A stretch of DNA of 64,000 nucleotides from an uncultured Acetatifactor sp. (GTDB lineage Bacteria; Bacillota; Clostridia; Lachnospirales; Lachnospiraceae): contig CAJTXE010000007.1 in the NCBI GenBank assembly GCA_910580225.1, forward strand, positions 52,520-116,519, written 5' to 3'. The notes beneath the pieces were generated by a model. It was not told the DNA's origin, made no database searches, and saw only the letters and a program-made list of their open reading frames with translations. Of this stretch, positions 45,422 to 55,017 are shown piece after piece (positions within the stretch are counted from its first letter, which is position 1; each line of letters starts with the position of its first letter). The translations under genes and the position numbers were made by a program.

Positions 45422-45646
45422 CTAAGAAATATCTTCCAAATCGTCCACGTCTTCCAGGCAGCCCAACACATCCTCAATGATCTCCATGTTCTCCTGCATC
45501 TGTTCGCCCTTCTCCCCGTTCTGCATTCCCTCCGGCAGACTTTCATAGCATTTCTGCTCTTCGTCCAACACCTCCTCCAGAATCTCCCTTGCCTGGTGAA
45601 TCAACCCCACCGCCTCCGAAATCCTTTCCCGTCTCTCTTTGTCCAT
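45422..45646 (-). CDS. Small acidic coiled-coil protein
   Basis: 74 aa. Heptad-like helices with abundant Glu, Lys and Arg (RISEAVGLIHQAREILEEVL...QENMEIIEDVLGCLEDVD), so an alpha-helical bundle is likely. The ATG at 45646 has GGGAG 8 nt upstream; the longer frame starts at 45679. No family role is known to me. It sits between the MerR gene and the permease on the same strand. Confidence 0.6.
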   Translation of the reverse strand: MDKERRERISEAVGLIHQAREILEEVLDEEQKCYESLPEGMQNGEKGEQMQENMEIIEDVLGCLEDVDDLEDIS

Positions 45647-45697
45647 CTTTAACTCTCCCTTCTCCTGTATTATGCGCACTCCTTTGCTGCCCTTTGA

Positions 45698-46882
45698 TCA
45701 CACATTCCGGCAGCGGAACATCCCGGTAGCCTTGCGGATAAACAGAGCGCCTTCTCTCTCCATCCGCTCTGCAAGCGCCCTGCGGAATTCTTCTTCCCGC
45801 TGTTCCAGGATACAGGCGGCATTGCCGGGATAAGAGTGGGCATACTCATAAATCGCCTCCACATCGTCCACAATCAGGTCATTTTCCTGGTCCATCCGCT
45901 CAATCCTGGAAAAGAACGGCTGAAGCTGCAGGGCTGCATTCTCCAGGCGGAAGCCCGCAGTCATACTGGTATAGGGCATTTCGATCCGCGGATCAAAGGC
46001 TTTCACCAGTTCATGCAGCTCCCGCATGTGCTCATTGCCTATGGTGGAACAGAAAAAAGTCCCCTCCGCCTTGAGGCTTTTGGCCACGGCGCCCAGGCAT
46101 ATCTCCCGCTCCTTCACATGGTACAGCATATGATTTGCAATGACGCAGTCGTAAAAATCCTTCTCCAGAACAGGGCAGTCCGCATCCTCCAGACGACAGA
46201 TGATGCGGATGCCCCTCTCCTCCAGCAAATCCCCATACCCGGCAAGATTTTCCCTGGTCTTCTCCAACATTCCCTCCGAACGGTCTGTCAGCGTCAGCTG
46301 AAGTCCCCGGGGAAGCCTGTGGATATTCTCCTGCCACAGCAGCCCCGTGCCGCAGCCCAATTCCAGAACCCGGTCATTTTCTTTCAGTTCCAGGCGCTCG
46401 TACACCCAGTCCATCCACTTCTGGGGATTTGTGCTGTAGTCATGAATGCGGATCCGCTTCTCCAGATTGGAAGAGATTCTGTACTGCTCCTTCACCTTTT
46501 CTTCCTCCGTCAGCAGGTTCAGCAGCCGGAGCAGGAAATTCCACTTATCCTCCTCCCGGCTCTGTTCCATCATCTCGATGGCGGAAATCAGCTCTTCCAG
46601 TTGATTCTTTTTCTGCTGCAAAAGCGCCTTCTGCTCCGAAAGCTCCAGTTCCATATCCTGTTCCCGGAGAATCTGCTGAATTTTCTGCAGGGAAAATCCC
46701 AGATATTTCAACATCAGAATCCGCTGCAGAATCTCCACAGACTTCTGATTGTAATACCGGTATCCTGCCTCCGAATGGCTTACCGGTTTCAGCAGGCCCT
46801 TTGAATCATAAAACCGTATTGTCCTAAGCGACACCCCGGCAATCCTGGCGATCTCCCCCGCCGTGTACAATGTTTCCTTCAT
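45698..46882 (-). CDS. MerR regulator fused to a SAM-dependent methyltransferase
   Basis: 394 aa. The N-terminal MerR winged helix (TAGEIARIAGVSLRTIRFYD, then AGYRYYNQKSVEILQRI) and a coiled coil (to about 130) lead into a class I methyltransferase (about 160-320) with SAM motif VLELGCGTGLL, DRSEGMLEKTRENL and ANHMLYHV. MerR proteins twist promoters with long spacers; the fused enzyme may modify or sense a small molecule. Start ATG at 46882 with GGGGTG 6 nt upstream. A 19-bp-spacer promoter lies 213 nt upstream. Confidence 0.88.
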   Translation of the reverse strand: MKETLYTAGEIARIAGVSLRTIRFYDSKGLLKPVSHSEAGYRYYNQKSVEILQRILMLKYLGFSLQKIQQILREQDMELELSEQKALLQQKKNQLEELISAIEMMEQSREEDKWNFLLRLLNLLTEEEKVKEQYRISSNLEKRIRIHDYSTNPQKWMDWVYERLELKENDRVLELGCGTGLLWQENIHRLPRGLQLTLTDRSEGMLEKTRENLAGYGDLLEERGIRIICRLEDADCPVLEKDFYDCVIANHMLYHVKEREICLGAVAKSLKAEGTFFCSTIGNEHMRELHELVKAFDPRIEMPYTSMTAGFRLENAALQLQPFFSRIERMDQENDLIVDDVEAIYEYAHSYPGNAACILEQREEEFRRALAERMEREGALFIRKATGMFRCRNV

Positions 46883-47094
46883 AAAACGCACCCCGTCCTT
46901 TCCCGCCGCTGCCCTTTTCCCGTTTTGGGGTCCGGATTTTTTTCACAGAACCCAAAGCTCCGTCCTAACGATTCTTCTTTTCCGCTCTTACAGCCGTTCT
47001 TCCTTCCTGGCGCTGCTTCCCCCAAAAACATCGGCATATGCGGCTATTGGTATATAAGGCGCTGCAGCAGAAGCCGCAGCTGCCTGTTAAGGAC

Positions 47095-47125
47095 ATCATA
47101 AGGGGTGACGTTGGGGAAGTGTCAA
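47095..47125 (-). promoter_or_regulatory. MerR-type promoter (19-bp spacer) with ~200-nt structured leader
   Basis: On the minus strand TTGACA (47125-47120) and TATGAT (47100-47095) are 19 bp apart, the spacing MerR activators require. TGAC/GTCA and CCCCTT repeats lie in the spacer. The leader down to 46883 has GC-rich inverted repeats (for example around 46922-46957 and 47040-47078). Confidence 0.6.
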
Positions 47126-47220
47126 GGGGTTTATGTACATGTGTTATACCCAGTATACTCTTCCGAACTCTCTTTTTCAACACCTATTCCACGCAAAAAA
47201 AACGGTTTTACAACAAGATC

Positions 47221-48981
47221 TCACCCCCGGGCCAGCCTGGCGGGATACCATCTTTGGAACCACACCGTAAAAATTCCCATCAGTACAGGAATGACGGAAT
47301 TGACGGCTCCCACCCATCCGTCAATCTCCGTCCCCATAATCAGATAAGTCCAAATCGGTGTAATCAGGTACAGAATCCCCCAAAGCAATGTCAATATACG
47401 GTTCGTTCTCACGAATATGGGATTGCGCAGAGCAGCCTCCCCATTGTATCGGTTCATGGAATAACAGGCTGTAAGCGGAACCTTGCAAAGACAGCTGACC
47501 GCCCACATGGCTCCGAATACAAAATAGGAAAACGACACCACAATCCGTCCGGACACACCCATGAGGGAGAGTATGGAAAAGCCCGCCACCAGCGCCCCGC
47601 TCAACTGATCGTAGAAAGTCTTTCTGTTCCTGTAAAACAGAAGCGGCATCCCCACACAGGCAGCCAGGGTCAGGCAGCTGCCCCAAAAGCCGTCAATGGG
47701 AACGGCCACCCAAAAAACAATCCATGGAATCAGCAGCAGATTCATATTGGTCCCCCGTGTGGGCATTCCCACTCCCGTCTGGTTACAATGTGCCCCCAAA
47801 AGCTTTTCTCTGTCATCATTTGCGTCTGGCTTCTCCGATGCCATCTCCCCCGGAATGGGCGTCTGCCCCTGACTGCTTTCCGGATTCCCAAAATAGGCAT
47901 CCCAATTCATCATTAAGCTGAAATCGCCCTTTACACGGTACATATGTCTCATGAGAGCTTCATCTCCCCGAAGCTCTCCCGCAGCAATGGAGCGCCACAC
48001 GGTAAACGGCGTCTCAATCCTGGTAGTTGCCTTCCCGGAACCGTTTGTGAGGACCTGGCTCCCTTCCTTTCCCAGTATCACCTGATAGCATTCATTCAAA
48101 TCCGTATAACACATCTCCAGAATGAGGTCTTTTCCGGGATAGCTCTCCTTCCGATAAAGGGCTGCCATCTGCCGGGTAAAAGCCAGCGCCTCCGGCTCCT
48201 TCTCACCGGTCTCTTTGTCAATGCCCCAACTGGCGTCTGCCATACTTTCAAATACCTCCCGGGGGTATAAAAGCCGGCCAAGTTTTTCCCGGGTTTCCGG
48301 CTTAATACCTTTCTGAACATACTCTTTTCCCGCCGTATATACGAATTTCAAATATTCCTCTGTTCTTTGGGACAGCTCAGGCACCCTGAACAGCTCTCCC
48401 TGACCGCAGAAAACAGATGTGTATTCCCCTTTGCCGCATATATGGTCAAACAGGCTGCACACCCCGTCATAATTCCCCTCCGCACTGTAGAATCCGCAGG
48501 TGGATATCAAAACCGTACTTTTGCCGCCCATATCATAGCGGGAAGGATGGCTGCCGCTGCCTGCCTGTCCTTCGTCGTCCACCATGTAGGGCAGTACCAT
48601 GGGGAGCTGACGGTCAATCAGATTCTTCATTCCTCCCGGCACAGTATAGTAATACAGGGGGAAACTCCATATAACCACATCCGCCCACAAAATCTTTTGA
48701 ATTACCTCTTCCATATCATCTTTTATACAGCATGTCCCTGGAGTCTTATTCCAACAGGAGAAACACCCCAGGCAAGGATGTATCTCCAGAGCGTTTATCT
48801 GCAGCGCTTCTACCTGCAGTTCCCGCAGCAGCCGTTCCCCGTTCTGTCCCACAGGACCCGCTTCCGGCGCTTCCTCATTCTCCCTGACTCCTGCCGCCAT
48901 CCCTTCCAGAAAACGCTTTGTCAGTTTCCATGTATTGCTTCTGTTGCCTTTCGGGCTTCCGTTAATTGCCAGAACCTTCAT
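47221..48981 (-). CDS. Flavodoxin-like reductase fused to SCP2-like and membrane domains
   Basis: 586 aa. Residues about 1-190 are an NADPH-dependent FMN reductase fold: VLAINGSPKGNRSNTWKL (phosphate loop), LGCFSCWNK, IWSFPLYYYTVPGGMKNLID. About 210-375 resemble an SCP2/sterol-carrier-like alpha/beta domain. After a short linker, about 410-586 contain five to six membrane helices. The ATG at 48981 is chosen because it opens the conserved strand and GGGGGTTGGA lies just before it. Function of the fusion unknown; membrane-linked reduction of a lipid-like or quinone substrate is inference. Confidence 0.7.
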   Translation of the reverse strand: MKVLAINGSPKGNRSNTWKLTKRFLEGMAAGVRENEEAPEAGPVGQNGERLLRELQVEALQINALEIHPCLGCFSCWNKTPGTCCIKDDMEEVIQKILWADVVIWSFPLYYYTVPGGMKNLIDRQLPMVLPYMVDDEGQAGSGSHPSRYDMGGKSTVLISTCGFYSAEGNYDGVCSLFDHICGKGEYTSVFCGQGELFRVPELSQRTEEYLKFVYTAGKEYVQKGIKPETREKLGRLLYPREVFESMADASWGIDKETGEKEPEALAFTRQMAALYRKESYPGKDLILEMCYTDLNECYQVILGKEGSQVLTNGSGKATTRIETPFTVWRSIAAGELRGDEALMRHMYRVKGDFSLMMNWDAYFGNPESSQGQTPIPGEMASEKPDANDDREKLLGAHCNQTGVGMPTRGTNMNLLLIPWIVFWVAVPIDGFWGSCLTLAACVGMPLLFYRNRKTFYDQLSGALVAGFSILSLMGVSGRIVVSFSYFVFGAMWAVSCLCKVPLTACYSMNRYNGEAALRNPIFVRTNRILTLLWGILYLITPIWTYLIMGTEIDGWVGAVNSVIPVLMGIFTVWFQRWYPARLARG

Positions 48982-49076
48982 TCCAACCCCCGCTTTCCAT
49001 AAATTCAAAAAAAGCTATACCAAAAAGTTACAGGCACACAAACCGCAAAATACATGTGGTTTATGTGCCCGACCCA

Positions 49077-51761
49077 CTACTTGGACGCCTCCGAAAACGA
49101 AATCGCCACATCAGTTTTCTTCATAAACAGCAGCCCGAAGGAACCCGGCCCGCAGTTGCTGGCAATGGCAGAGGAGGCCTTCTGCAGGTATACCCGCTCG
49201 AAAGGACAATACTGCCGAACCAGATCCTGAATATACTGGAGACTCTTTTCATCCATTCCCGCATAGGTGATAAACAGAATCCTTTTATCGATATTCCGGG
49301 CATTCGCAAGCACCTTCCTGACATAGCCCTTTATCACATGATTGAAACTGCCCATCTCCAAACTGCCCACTGCCATCCGGCTGTTGCGCAGCACAATGAT
49401 AGGATGCAGCAGCAGGGCATCGCACATCACCTGCACTTTTCTGGAAATCTGCCCGGATCTGCACATCATATGGGTACTGTCTATGATAAATGCCGATGAA
49501 ATGTATCGCCGCAGTCTCTTCACCGTCTTCACGATTTCTTCTTTTGTGGCATGGTTCTCCGCCATATGAGCGGCATACAAAACCGACAGCCCCATGCTGC
49601 TGGAGAGATGTCCCGAATCAATCACGGTCACGTTCTCAAAAGATTTCGCCGCCTCCAGGGCATTGTGATATCCCTCACTGACATGTTTTGCCATGGTAAT
49701 ATGGATAATATTCTGTGCATCCGTAAGCTGTTGTGCGAAAAACCGTTCATAATCCTCCACATCAGGAGGCTGTGAGATGCCGTTCTTTCCCTCTGCCAGA
49801 TGGGCCAGCAATTCATCCGCCATCAGCTCCGCGTCGTCCAGAAAACGCCCCTGGTCCGTACAAACATAGTAGGGACGGACACGAATACCGAATTCCCGTA
49901 TCAGAGACTCCGGAAGATCGCACACACTGTCCGTTGTAATCATCAGGGAAATCCGATTTGCCTTCTCAAAGATCAGCACATCTTTCCCGATTTCAGACTG
50001 ACTGGCATTCTCGCTTAAGTGTACCAGCTCCCTGGGAAGAATGCTCAATACCGCAGCCTCCAGCAAAGCGCCGCTGATAGGCTTTGCCAGATAGCCGCTG
50101 AACCCTTCCTTTCGGTAAATCTGCTGATTGTCGCTTCCCGCATTGGCGGTCAGCGCAATCACCGGCACATCCTGACACAGGCCGCCGGGCTGGGCATGCA
50201 GTGCATGGAGACATTCGATGCCGTCCATCTCCGGCATCAGATGATCCATCAGGATACAATCATAATGCTGATACTGGGTCAGTTTCAGACACTCCGCGCC
50301 GCTGGAAGCCGTATCAATCTGGATCTTTGTCTCTGTCAGCAGCTTGCTCACCACCAACAGATTCATCTCGTTGTCGTCCACCACCAGCAGATGGGCATTG
50401 GGGGCCTCAAAGCTCTGTCTATACTGCTCTCCTTCATGTACCTTTACCCGGGAGCTAAGCGTAAACGTCCCCAGCTCCTTCTCGCTCATGATGTCCTGTT
50501 CCAGGGTTACAAGGAAGGTGGAGCCATTCATATAGACGCTGTTGACGCTGATCTCGCCGCCCATCAGCTCCACAAGCTGTTTCACAATGCTCAGTCCCAG
50601 ACCGGTACCCTCAATGTGACGGTTTTTCTTCTCATCCACCCGTCTGAAAGCATCGAAAATATAGGGGATATTCTCCTTCTTCACCCCCTGGCCTGTATCC
50701 TCCACGGAATACCAAACCCGGACCCGGTTTACCCCTACCCGCTCACAGCGGACAGACAGGGTTACGGAACCCTCTTTTGTATACTTTACCGCATTGTTCA
50801 GCAGATTGATCAGAACCTGCTTAATGCGTACCTCATCGCCGCAGAGCATACTGGGCATGGACGGATCCACCTGCAATTTGAATTCCAGTCCCTTTTCCCT
50901 GGCTTTTATCCAGATCATATTCACGATCTCGGAAAAAAGCTCCCCTGTCTCATAGGATGTATTCACAATCTCCATCTTTCCGGATTTGATTTTGGACAGG
51001 TCCAGAATATCGTTGATGAGGGTCAGCAGCATCTTGCTGGCGCCCTGGATATTCCTGGCATTCTCGGCCACTTCGTCGGATATGGCTTCCCGCAGTATCA
51101 TTTCGTTCAGTCCGATGATGGTGTTGATCGGCGTACGGATTTCATGGCTCATGCTGGAGAAAAAGTGATTCTCCGCCTGGTTCAGCTCCTCGATCTCCTT
51201 CTTCTGCGCTATGGTAAGCTTTTTCTCTTCCTCATAGAGATGGTTCTGGAACAGAAGCAGCACGCCTGTAAGGAACCCTGCCACGATAACGGAACGGGCA
51301 GAATCGAAATACGCCTGGGCCGTAGTATTTGGCAGTACCAGTTCCGGCCGAAAATAGGCAAGATAATAACAGCCCAGCGTCTCCAGCGCACATAACAGGA
51401 AAAAAACGGCCTTCCGCCTGCCCTCCAGGGTAATACTGATATAGATAAAACAGAGTACGAACCACTCCGGCACCCCGCCGTAAATTCCGCCGCCTGTAAA
51501 GAAGACTATGGGAAACAGCAGGAGAAGAAGGATAACAGTAGCCGTGGCGCCTGCATTGATACACTCCTTCCGGATACTGTACTTTGCCACCATGTACATA
51601 TATATAAGGCTCGCCGGCAAAATGATCATATTCGCTGTAAACCGGCCCAGAAGCAGGATGAAGACCAAGGCCACCATGCTGATGCCGGTGACAAGGCGGA
51701 ACATACGCTCCCGCAGACTGATTTTATGATCGAAAATAATATCCAGCCATCTTTTAAACAT
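49077..51761 (-). CDS. Hybrid sensor histidine kinase with C-terminal DegV domain
   Basis: 894 aa. About six N-terminal membrane helices (24-175), HisKA SSMSHEIRTPINTIIGLNEM with His206, HATPase (NLLNNAVKYT, VEDTGQGV, GTGLGLSIVKQL), receiver VVDDNEMNLLV...CILMDHLMPEMDG with Asp506, then a complete DegV domain (about 603-881): TTDSVCDLPESLI, VRPYYV, GISQPPDVEDY, VTVIDSGHLSSSMG, TYAGMDEK and GPGSFGLLF. DegV/FakB domains bind one fatty acid. No HPt domain is present. It is third in an operon with the response regulator and HPt-containing kinase. Confidence 0.88.
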   Translation of the reverse strand: MFKRWLDIIFDHKISLRERMFRLVTGISMVALVFILLLGRFTANMIILPASLIYMYMVAKYSIRKECINAGATATVILLLLLFPIVFFTGGGIYGGVPEWFVLCFIYISITLEGRRKAVFFLLCALETLGCYYLAYFRPELVLPNTTAQAYFDSARSVIVAGFLTGVLLLFQNHLYEEEKKLTIAQKKEIEELNQAENHFFSSMSHEIRTPINTIIGLNEMILREAISDEVAENARNIQGASKMLLTLINDILDLSKIKSGKMEIVNTSYETGELFSEIVNMIWIKAREKGLEFKLQVDPSMPSMLCGDEVRIKQVLINLLNNAVKYTKEGSVTLSVRCERVGVNRVRVWYSVEDTGQGVKKENIPYIFDAFRRVDEKKNRHIEGTGLGLSIVKQLVELMGGEISVNSVYMNGSTFLVTLEQDIMSEKELGTFTLSSRVKVHEGEQYRQSFEAPNAHLLVVDDNEMNLLVVSKLLTETKIQIDTASSGAECLKLTQYQHYDCILMDHLMPEMDGIECLHALHAQPGGLCQDVPVIALTANAGSDNQQIYRKEGFSGYLAKPISGALLEAAVLSILPRELVHLSENASQSEIGKDVLIFEKANRISLMITTDSVCDLPESLIREFGIRVRPYYVCTDQGRFLDDAELMADELLAHLAEGKNGISQPPDVEDYERFFAQQLTDAQNIIHITMAKHVSEGYHNALEAAKSFENVTVIDSGHLSSSMGLSVLYAAHMAENHATKEEIVKTVKRLRRYISSAFIIDSTHMMCRSGQISRKVQVMCDALLLHPIIVLRNSRMAVGSLEMGSFNHVIKGYVRKVLANARNIDKRILFITYAGMDEKSLQYIQDLVRQYCPFERVYLQKASSAIASNCGPGSFGLLFMKKTDVAISFSEASK

Positions 51762-51776
51762 GTCAACCCCCTAATA

Positions 51777-54380
51777 TCATATACCGGATATGCTTTCACA
51801 TACTTCTGCATACATCTGCAGCAGCACCGGATGGTTCATTCTGACAGACTCCGCATCGGCCTTCTTGCCTGCCAGTTCCAGTTCTTTGGCCTTGGCGGAA
51901 AGCGCCTCAGCACCGATGGTCATTGCCGTACTCTTCAAGGCATGCGCCTTGATTCCGTAGTCCGTCCAGTTGGCGGCTTCATAGTAGGCCGTAAGCTCCG
52001 CTTCCTTTTCCGCTCTCTGCTCACAGAACATCTGCAGCATTTCACGATAGAAGTCCTCATCTCCGCCGCAGTACTCCAGTCCCAGACCTACATTGATACC
52101 GGCCCGCACAAGAGAACCGTAGGTGGGTCCGGCATTTTCGTCTGAATCCTCGGTTCGGGAAGATAAATCATCAGGCAAATTCCTATCCTGTTCTTTTTCT
52201 GCCGTTTGGGAGACGCTTCCCGCAGCCGAAATTCCGGTATCCCCCGGTTCGCCTTCCCTCCGTGCGTTTTCCGTTCCGTCCTGCGTTTCTTCCCGCATCG
52301 CCTGCTCCTGGGCGGCCTGCGGCGCCTCGTAGCGCACAAGCCGCTCCGGCAGAACCCGGCGCAGAACCCTTTCCAGAACGGAACGTTCAATGGGTTTTGG
52401 AATGAATTCGTTAAAGCCTTCGTTCCGGAACATTTCCCTGGCTCCGCTGATGGTATTGGCAGTAAGGGCGATAACCGGCAGCTCCTTCAAAGCCCCGCCG
52501 TTAATCTCCCTGATGCGCCGCAGGGTCTCAACGCCGTCAAAGCCCGGCATCATGTGATCCAAAAATACCACATCATATTCTGTATCGGCACATTTTTCAA
52601 CCGCTTCCTTTCCGCTTAAGCAGGTGTCCACCTGGATGCCGTAGCTGCCCAGAACCCCCTTTGCCACCATGAGATTCATCTCTTCATCGTCTACGGCCAG
52701 CACCCTGACGTCAGGGCAGGTAAAGGGCCTGCGGCCTGCGGCCTGGGCCTCCTCAAAGCCGTCGCTCTGCCTCACACCGCCCAGTAAATTCACAATGGAT
52801 AACGCGAAGAAAGGCTTGTGCAGCACAAGCAGCCTGCTGTCTTCCTCCAGGATAAAGTTCTTCTCCGCAATCACCGCCACGAAAGTCCGCTCCGCCATCT
52901 CCTCATAGTAGGGCGGATTTGCCATATATTCTGTTTGGGCAATAAATACATGGGTGAGCTTGTGGTCCCGCTGCAGCTTCAGCAGTCCTTCGAAGTTATG
53001 GGCCTGATAGCCTTCAATGCCAAGTCCCTCCACCAGGTGAAGTATCATTCTGTCATAATATCTTCTCACCTCATCCCTGCTGTACCGCTCCGGCTTAAAA
53101 AAGCAGGCAATACACACCTGGGAGGCATTGGGAACCTGAATACAGGGCGTGTCGTTCTCCACCGCCTGGGGTATGGTGATTTGTACCTGCAGCCCCTGCT
53201 GCTCTGCGCTTTCAAAATGGACAAATCCGCCCATGGAATGAAGCAGCCCCCTTGCAATGGGAATCCCCAGTCCCAGGCCGCCCACATATCGGCGGCTTCC
53301 GGAATCCGCCTGATAGAAGTCATCCACAATCTGGTCCAGCTGCTCGGAAGTCATTCCGATACCGGTGTCATAGATCTCAATTACCAAATTGATTCCGTAA
53401 GTCTCCCGCCGGAATCCTATCCAGAGGTTGATACCGCCTTCCTCGGTAAACTTTATGGAGTTTTCCAGCAAAATCCGCAGCACATGGGAAATCTTCTCCG
53501 CATCGCCCACAAGCATGGAAGGCAGCTTCGGATCTATGTCAAACACCAGTTCCAGCTTGCCGGTATTCTGCAGCGCCATCATGGTGACAATATCATTCAT
53601 CACCGACGTGATCGAATAGGGTTTCCTGGCAGCCGACAGAGTTCCTTCAACTATTTCCGTGTAGTCAAGTATGTTGTTTATCTGGCCTGACAGCCGCTTT
53701 CCCGCCATTTTTATGGACAGAATATTTTCCCTGATTTTGGGAGCGATGTCCTCCCCTAAAGTCACTTCGCTTATGCCGATGACCATGTTGACAGGGGTGC
53801 GCAGTTCATGGGAGACATTGGACAGAAAGTCGGCATTCTGGCGCACTGCCGTTGCCAGCTGCTCCTGCATACTGCCGTATTTCTCCTTCTCCCGCCGTCT
53901 TCGGTTGATTCGGTATCTGGCAATGATTACCGACCCCACAACTCCGCAGGCACCCATCAGAAGGCGCAGCACATCACCGCCCCTCATGCTGTTGCTGATG
54001 GTGTGAAGCAGCAGAAAATGATACAAAAGCTGGGATGCATACAGGGCTACGGCTATGTACAGGAGACGCTTCCTGTCCAGCAGGGAGAGAAGCAGAAGCA
54101 CGATGCAGGCTACAAGTGCAATGTCAAAAAGACTGGATTCATGTACCCCGAAAAAGAAGAACTCTGTTAAAAGCAGCCCTGTGCAGATATTTTCATACAG
54201 CATTTCCGTGCCCACTCTTCCGATGTGAAGCCACCACACCACAAGACAGGCCAAAATCATCATGGGAACCATCCACAGTTCCCATGACATCGTCAATGTA
54301 ATCAGGCAAAGCAGTGCGCTCAATATGCTGAGAGTACCCGCCATGAGCAGGTGCATGCTTGTCTGGGATTCCGTTCTCAT
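51777..54380 (-). CDS. Hybrid sensor histidine kinase with receiver and C-terminal HPt domains
   Basis: 867 aa. Membrane region (about 10-155), HisKA SNVSHELRTPVNMVIGISE with His191, HATPase (LLENSIKFTEE, YDTGIGM, GGLGLGIPIARG), a degenerate receiver-like region (about 415-535), a full receiver LAVDDEEMNLMV...VVFLDHMMPGFDG with Asp608, an acidic/Ser-rich linker (about 695-750), and HPt HALKSTAMTIGAE with His813. The HPt could pass phosphate to the standalone receiver upstream or to other outputs. It overlaps that gene by 4 nt and is followed 15 nt later by the DegV hybrid kinase. Confidence 0.93.
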   Translation of the reverse strand: MRTESQTSMHLLMAGTLSILSALLCLITLTMSWELWMVPMMILACLVVWWLHIGRVGTEMLYENICTGLLLTEFFFFGVHESSLFDIALVACIVLLLLSLLDRKRLLYIAVALYASQLLYHFLLLHTISNSMRGGDVLRLLMGACGVVGSVIIARYRINRRRREKEKYGSMQEQLATAVRQNADFLSNVSHELRTPVNMVIGISEVTLGEDIAPKIRENILSIKMAGKRLSGQINNILDYTEIVEGTLSAARKPYSITSVMNDIVTMMALQNTGKLELVFDIDPKLPSMLVGDAEKISHVLRILLENSIKFTEEGGINLWIGFRRETYGINLVIEIYDTGIGMTSEQLDQIVDDFYQADSGSRRYVGGLGLGIPIARGLLHSMGGFVHFESAEQQGLQVQITIPQAVENDTPCIQVPNASQVCIACFFKPERYSRDEVRRYYDRMILHLVEGLGIEGYQAHNFEGLLKLQRDHKLTHVFIAQTEYMANPPYYEEMAERTFVAVIAEKNFILEEDSRLLVLHKPFFALSIVNLLGGVRQSDGFEEAQAAGRRPFTCPDVRVLAVDDEEMNLMVAKGVLGSYGIQVDTCLSGKEAVEKCADTEYDVVFLDHMMPGFDGVETLRRIREINGGALKELPVIALTANTISGAREMFRNEGFNEFIPKPIERSVLERVLRRVLPERLVRYEAPQAAQEQAMREETQDGTENARREGEPGDTGISAAGSVSQTAEKEQDRNLPDDLSSRTEDSDENAGPTYGSLVRAGINVGLGLEYCGGDEDFYREMLQMFCEQRAEKEAELTAYYEAANWTDYGIKAHALKSTAMTIGAEALSAKAKELELAGKKADAESVRMNHPVLLQMYAEVCESISGI

Positions 54381-54739
54381 TCTTTCTCAAACTCCTTTTC
54401 AACCCGTGCCAACAGATTTTTCGGCATATATGGCTTTTTCAGATAATTTGCCGCTCCCATGCGGATTGCGGTCATCACATTATCCTCATGCCCTGATGCC
54501 GTCAGGAAAATCACAGGAATGTCCATCCCGCTTTTCTTGATGCGTTCGAAAGCCTCGATGCCGTTCATACCCGGCATTGCGATATCCATCAGGATAAGGT
54601 CTACCTTTTCTCCTTTCAGCTTATCAAGCGCTTCCTGTCCGGATTCCGCCCAAAGCACGTCATATTGCTTCTCCAGAATCAGACTTGTCCTCCTCAAATT
54701 CATCTTGTCATCATCCACTACCAAAATACGTTTCTGCAT
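54377..54739 (-). CDS. Standalone receiver-domain response regulator
   Basis: 120 aa, REC domain only. RILVVDDDKMNLRRTSLIL has the acidic pair, DLILMDIAMPGMNG has phospho-acceptor Asp52, and TASGHED plus YLKKPY supply the conserved Thr and Lys. No output domain, so it acts as a phosphate shuttle or by protein contact. The ATG at 54739 is chosen because AAGGAG lies 9 nt upstream; the earlier ATG sits directly on it. First gene of the two-kinase operon. Confidence 0.93.
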   Translation of the reverse strand: MQKRILVVDDDKMNLRRTSLILEKQYDVLWAESGQEALDKLKGEKVDLILMDIAMPGMNGIEAFERIKKSGMDIPVIFLTASGHEDNVMTAIRMGAANYLKKPYMPKNLLARVEKEFEKE

Positions 54740-54847
54740 ACGGCGCATCTCCTTGTTTCCCTCGTCTACATCCGGAGTATTTTCAGATTCCCCTCAAAAT
54801 AACAGGTCAATAATAAAGAAAGATTCCGGATACTCATACATGATTAA

Positions 54848-54876
54848 GTATAACATAACACACATGATATCCGCAA
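54848..54876 (-). promoter_or_regulatory. Promoter of the two-kinase operon
   Basis: On the minus strand TTGCGG (54876-54871) and TTATAC (54853-54848) are 17 bp apart, about 110 nt upstream of the receiver gene. Confidence 0.45.
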
Positions 54877-54919
54877 TGAGACTTTTGCATGAAAAAAATG
54901 AAAAATTTATAAAATTTTT

Positions 54920-55002
54920 CCACCTGCGGGGCTGCAATCCAACGATCTGCCAGCATGCAATTTATTGCAATGCGGGAGGGCCGCTGGATTAGCCACAGGC
55001 GG
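54920..55002. repeat. Nested inverted repeats 3' of the Na/Pi transporter gene
   Basis: CCACCTGCGGGGCTGCAATCCA (54920-54941) pairs with TGGATTAGCCACAGGCGG (54985-55002). Inside, GCATGCAAT and ATTGCAATGC form a second hairpin. The structure lies 16 nt after the transporter stop, next to an AT-rich palindrome at 54901-54919. It may be a terminator or a structured RNA. Confidence 0.45.
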
Positions 55003-55017
55003 ATATTTTTAAACTGA

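Noticed and set aside
46883..47043. 52-codon ORF in the MerR leader whose stop overlaps the MerR ATG
   Set aside because: Tempting as a leader peptide, but there is no RBS and the composition looks random.
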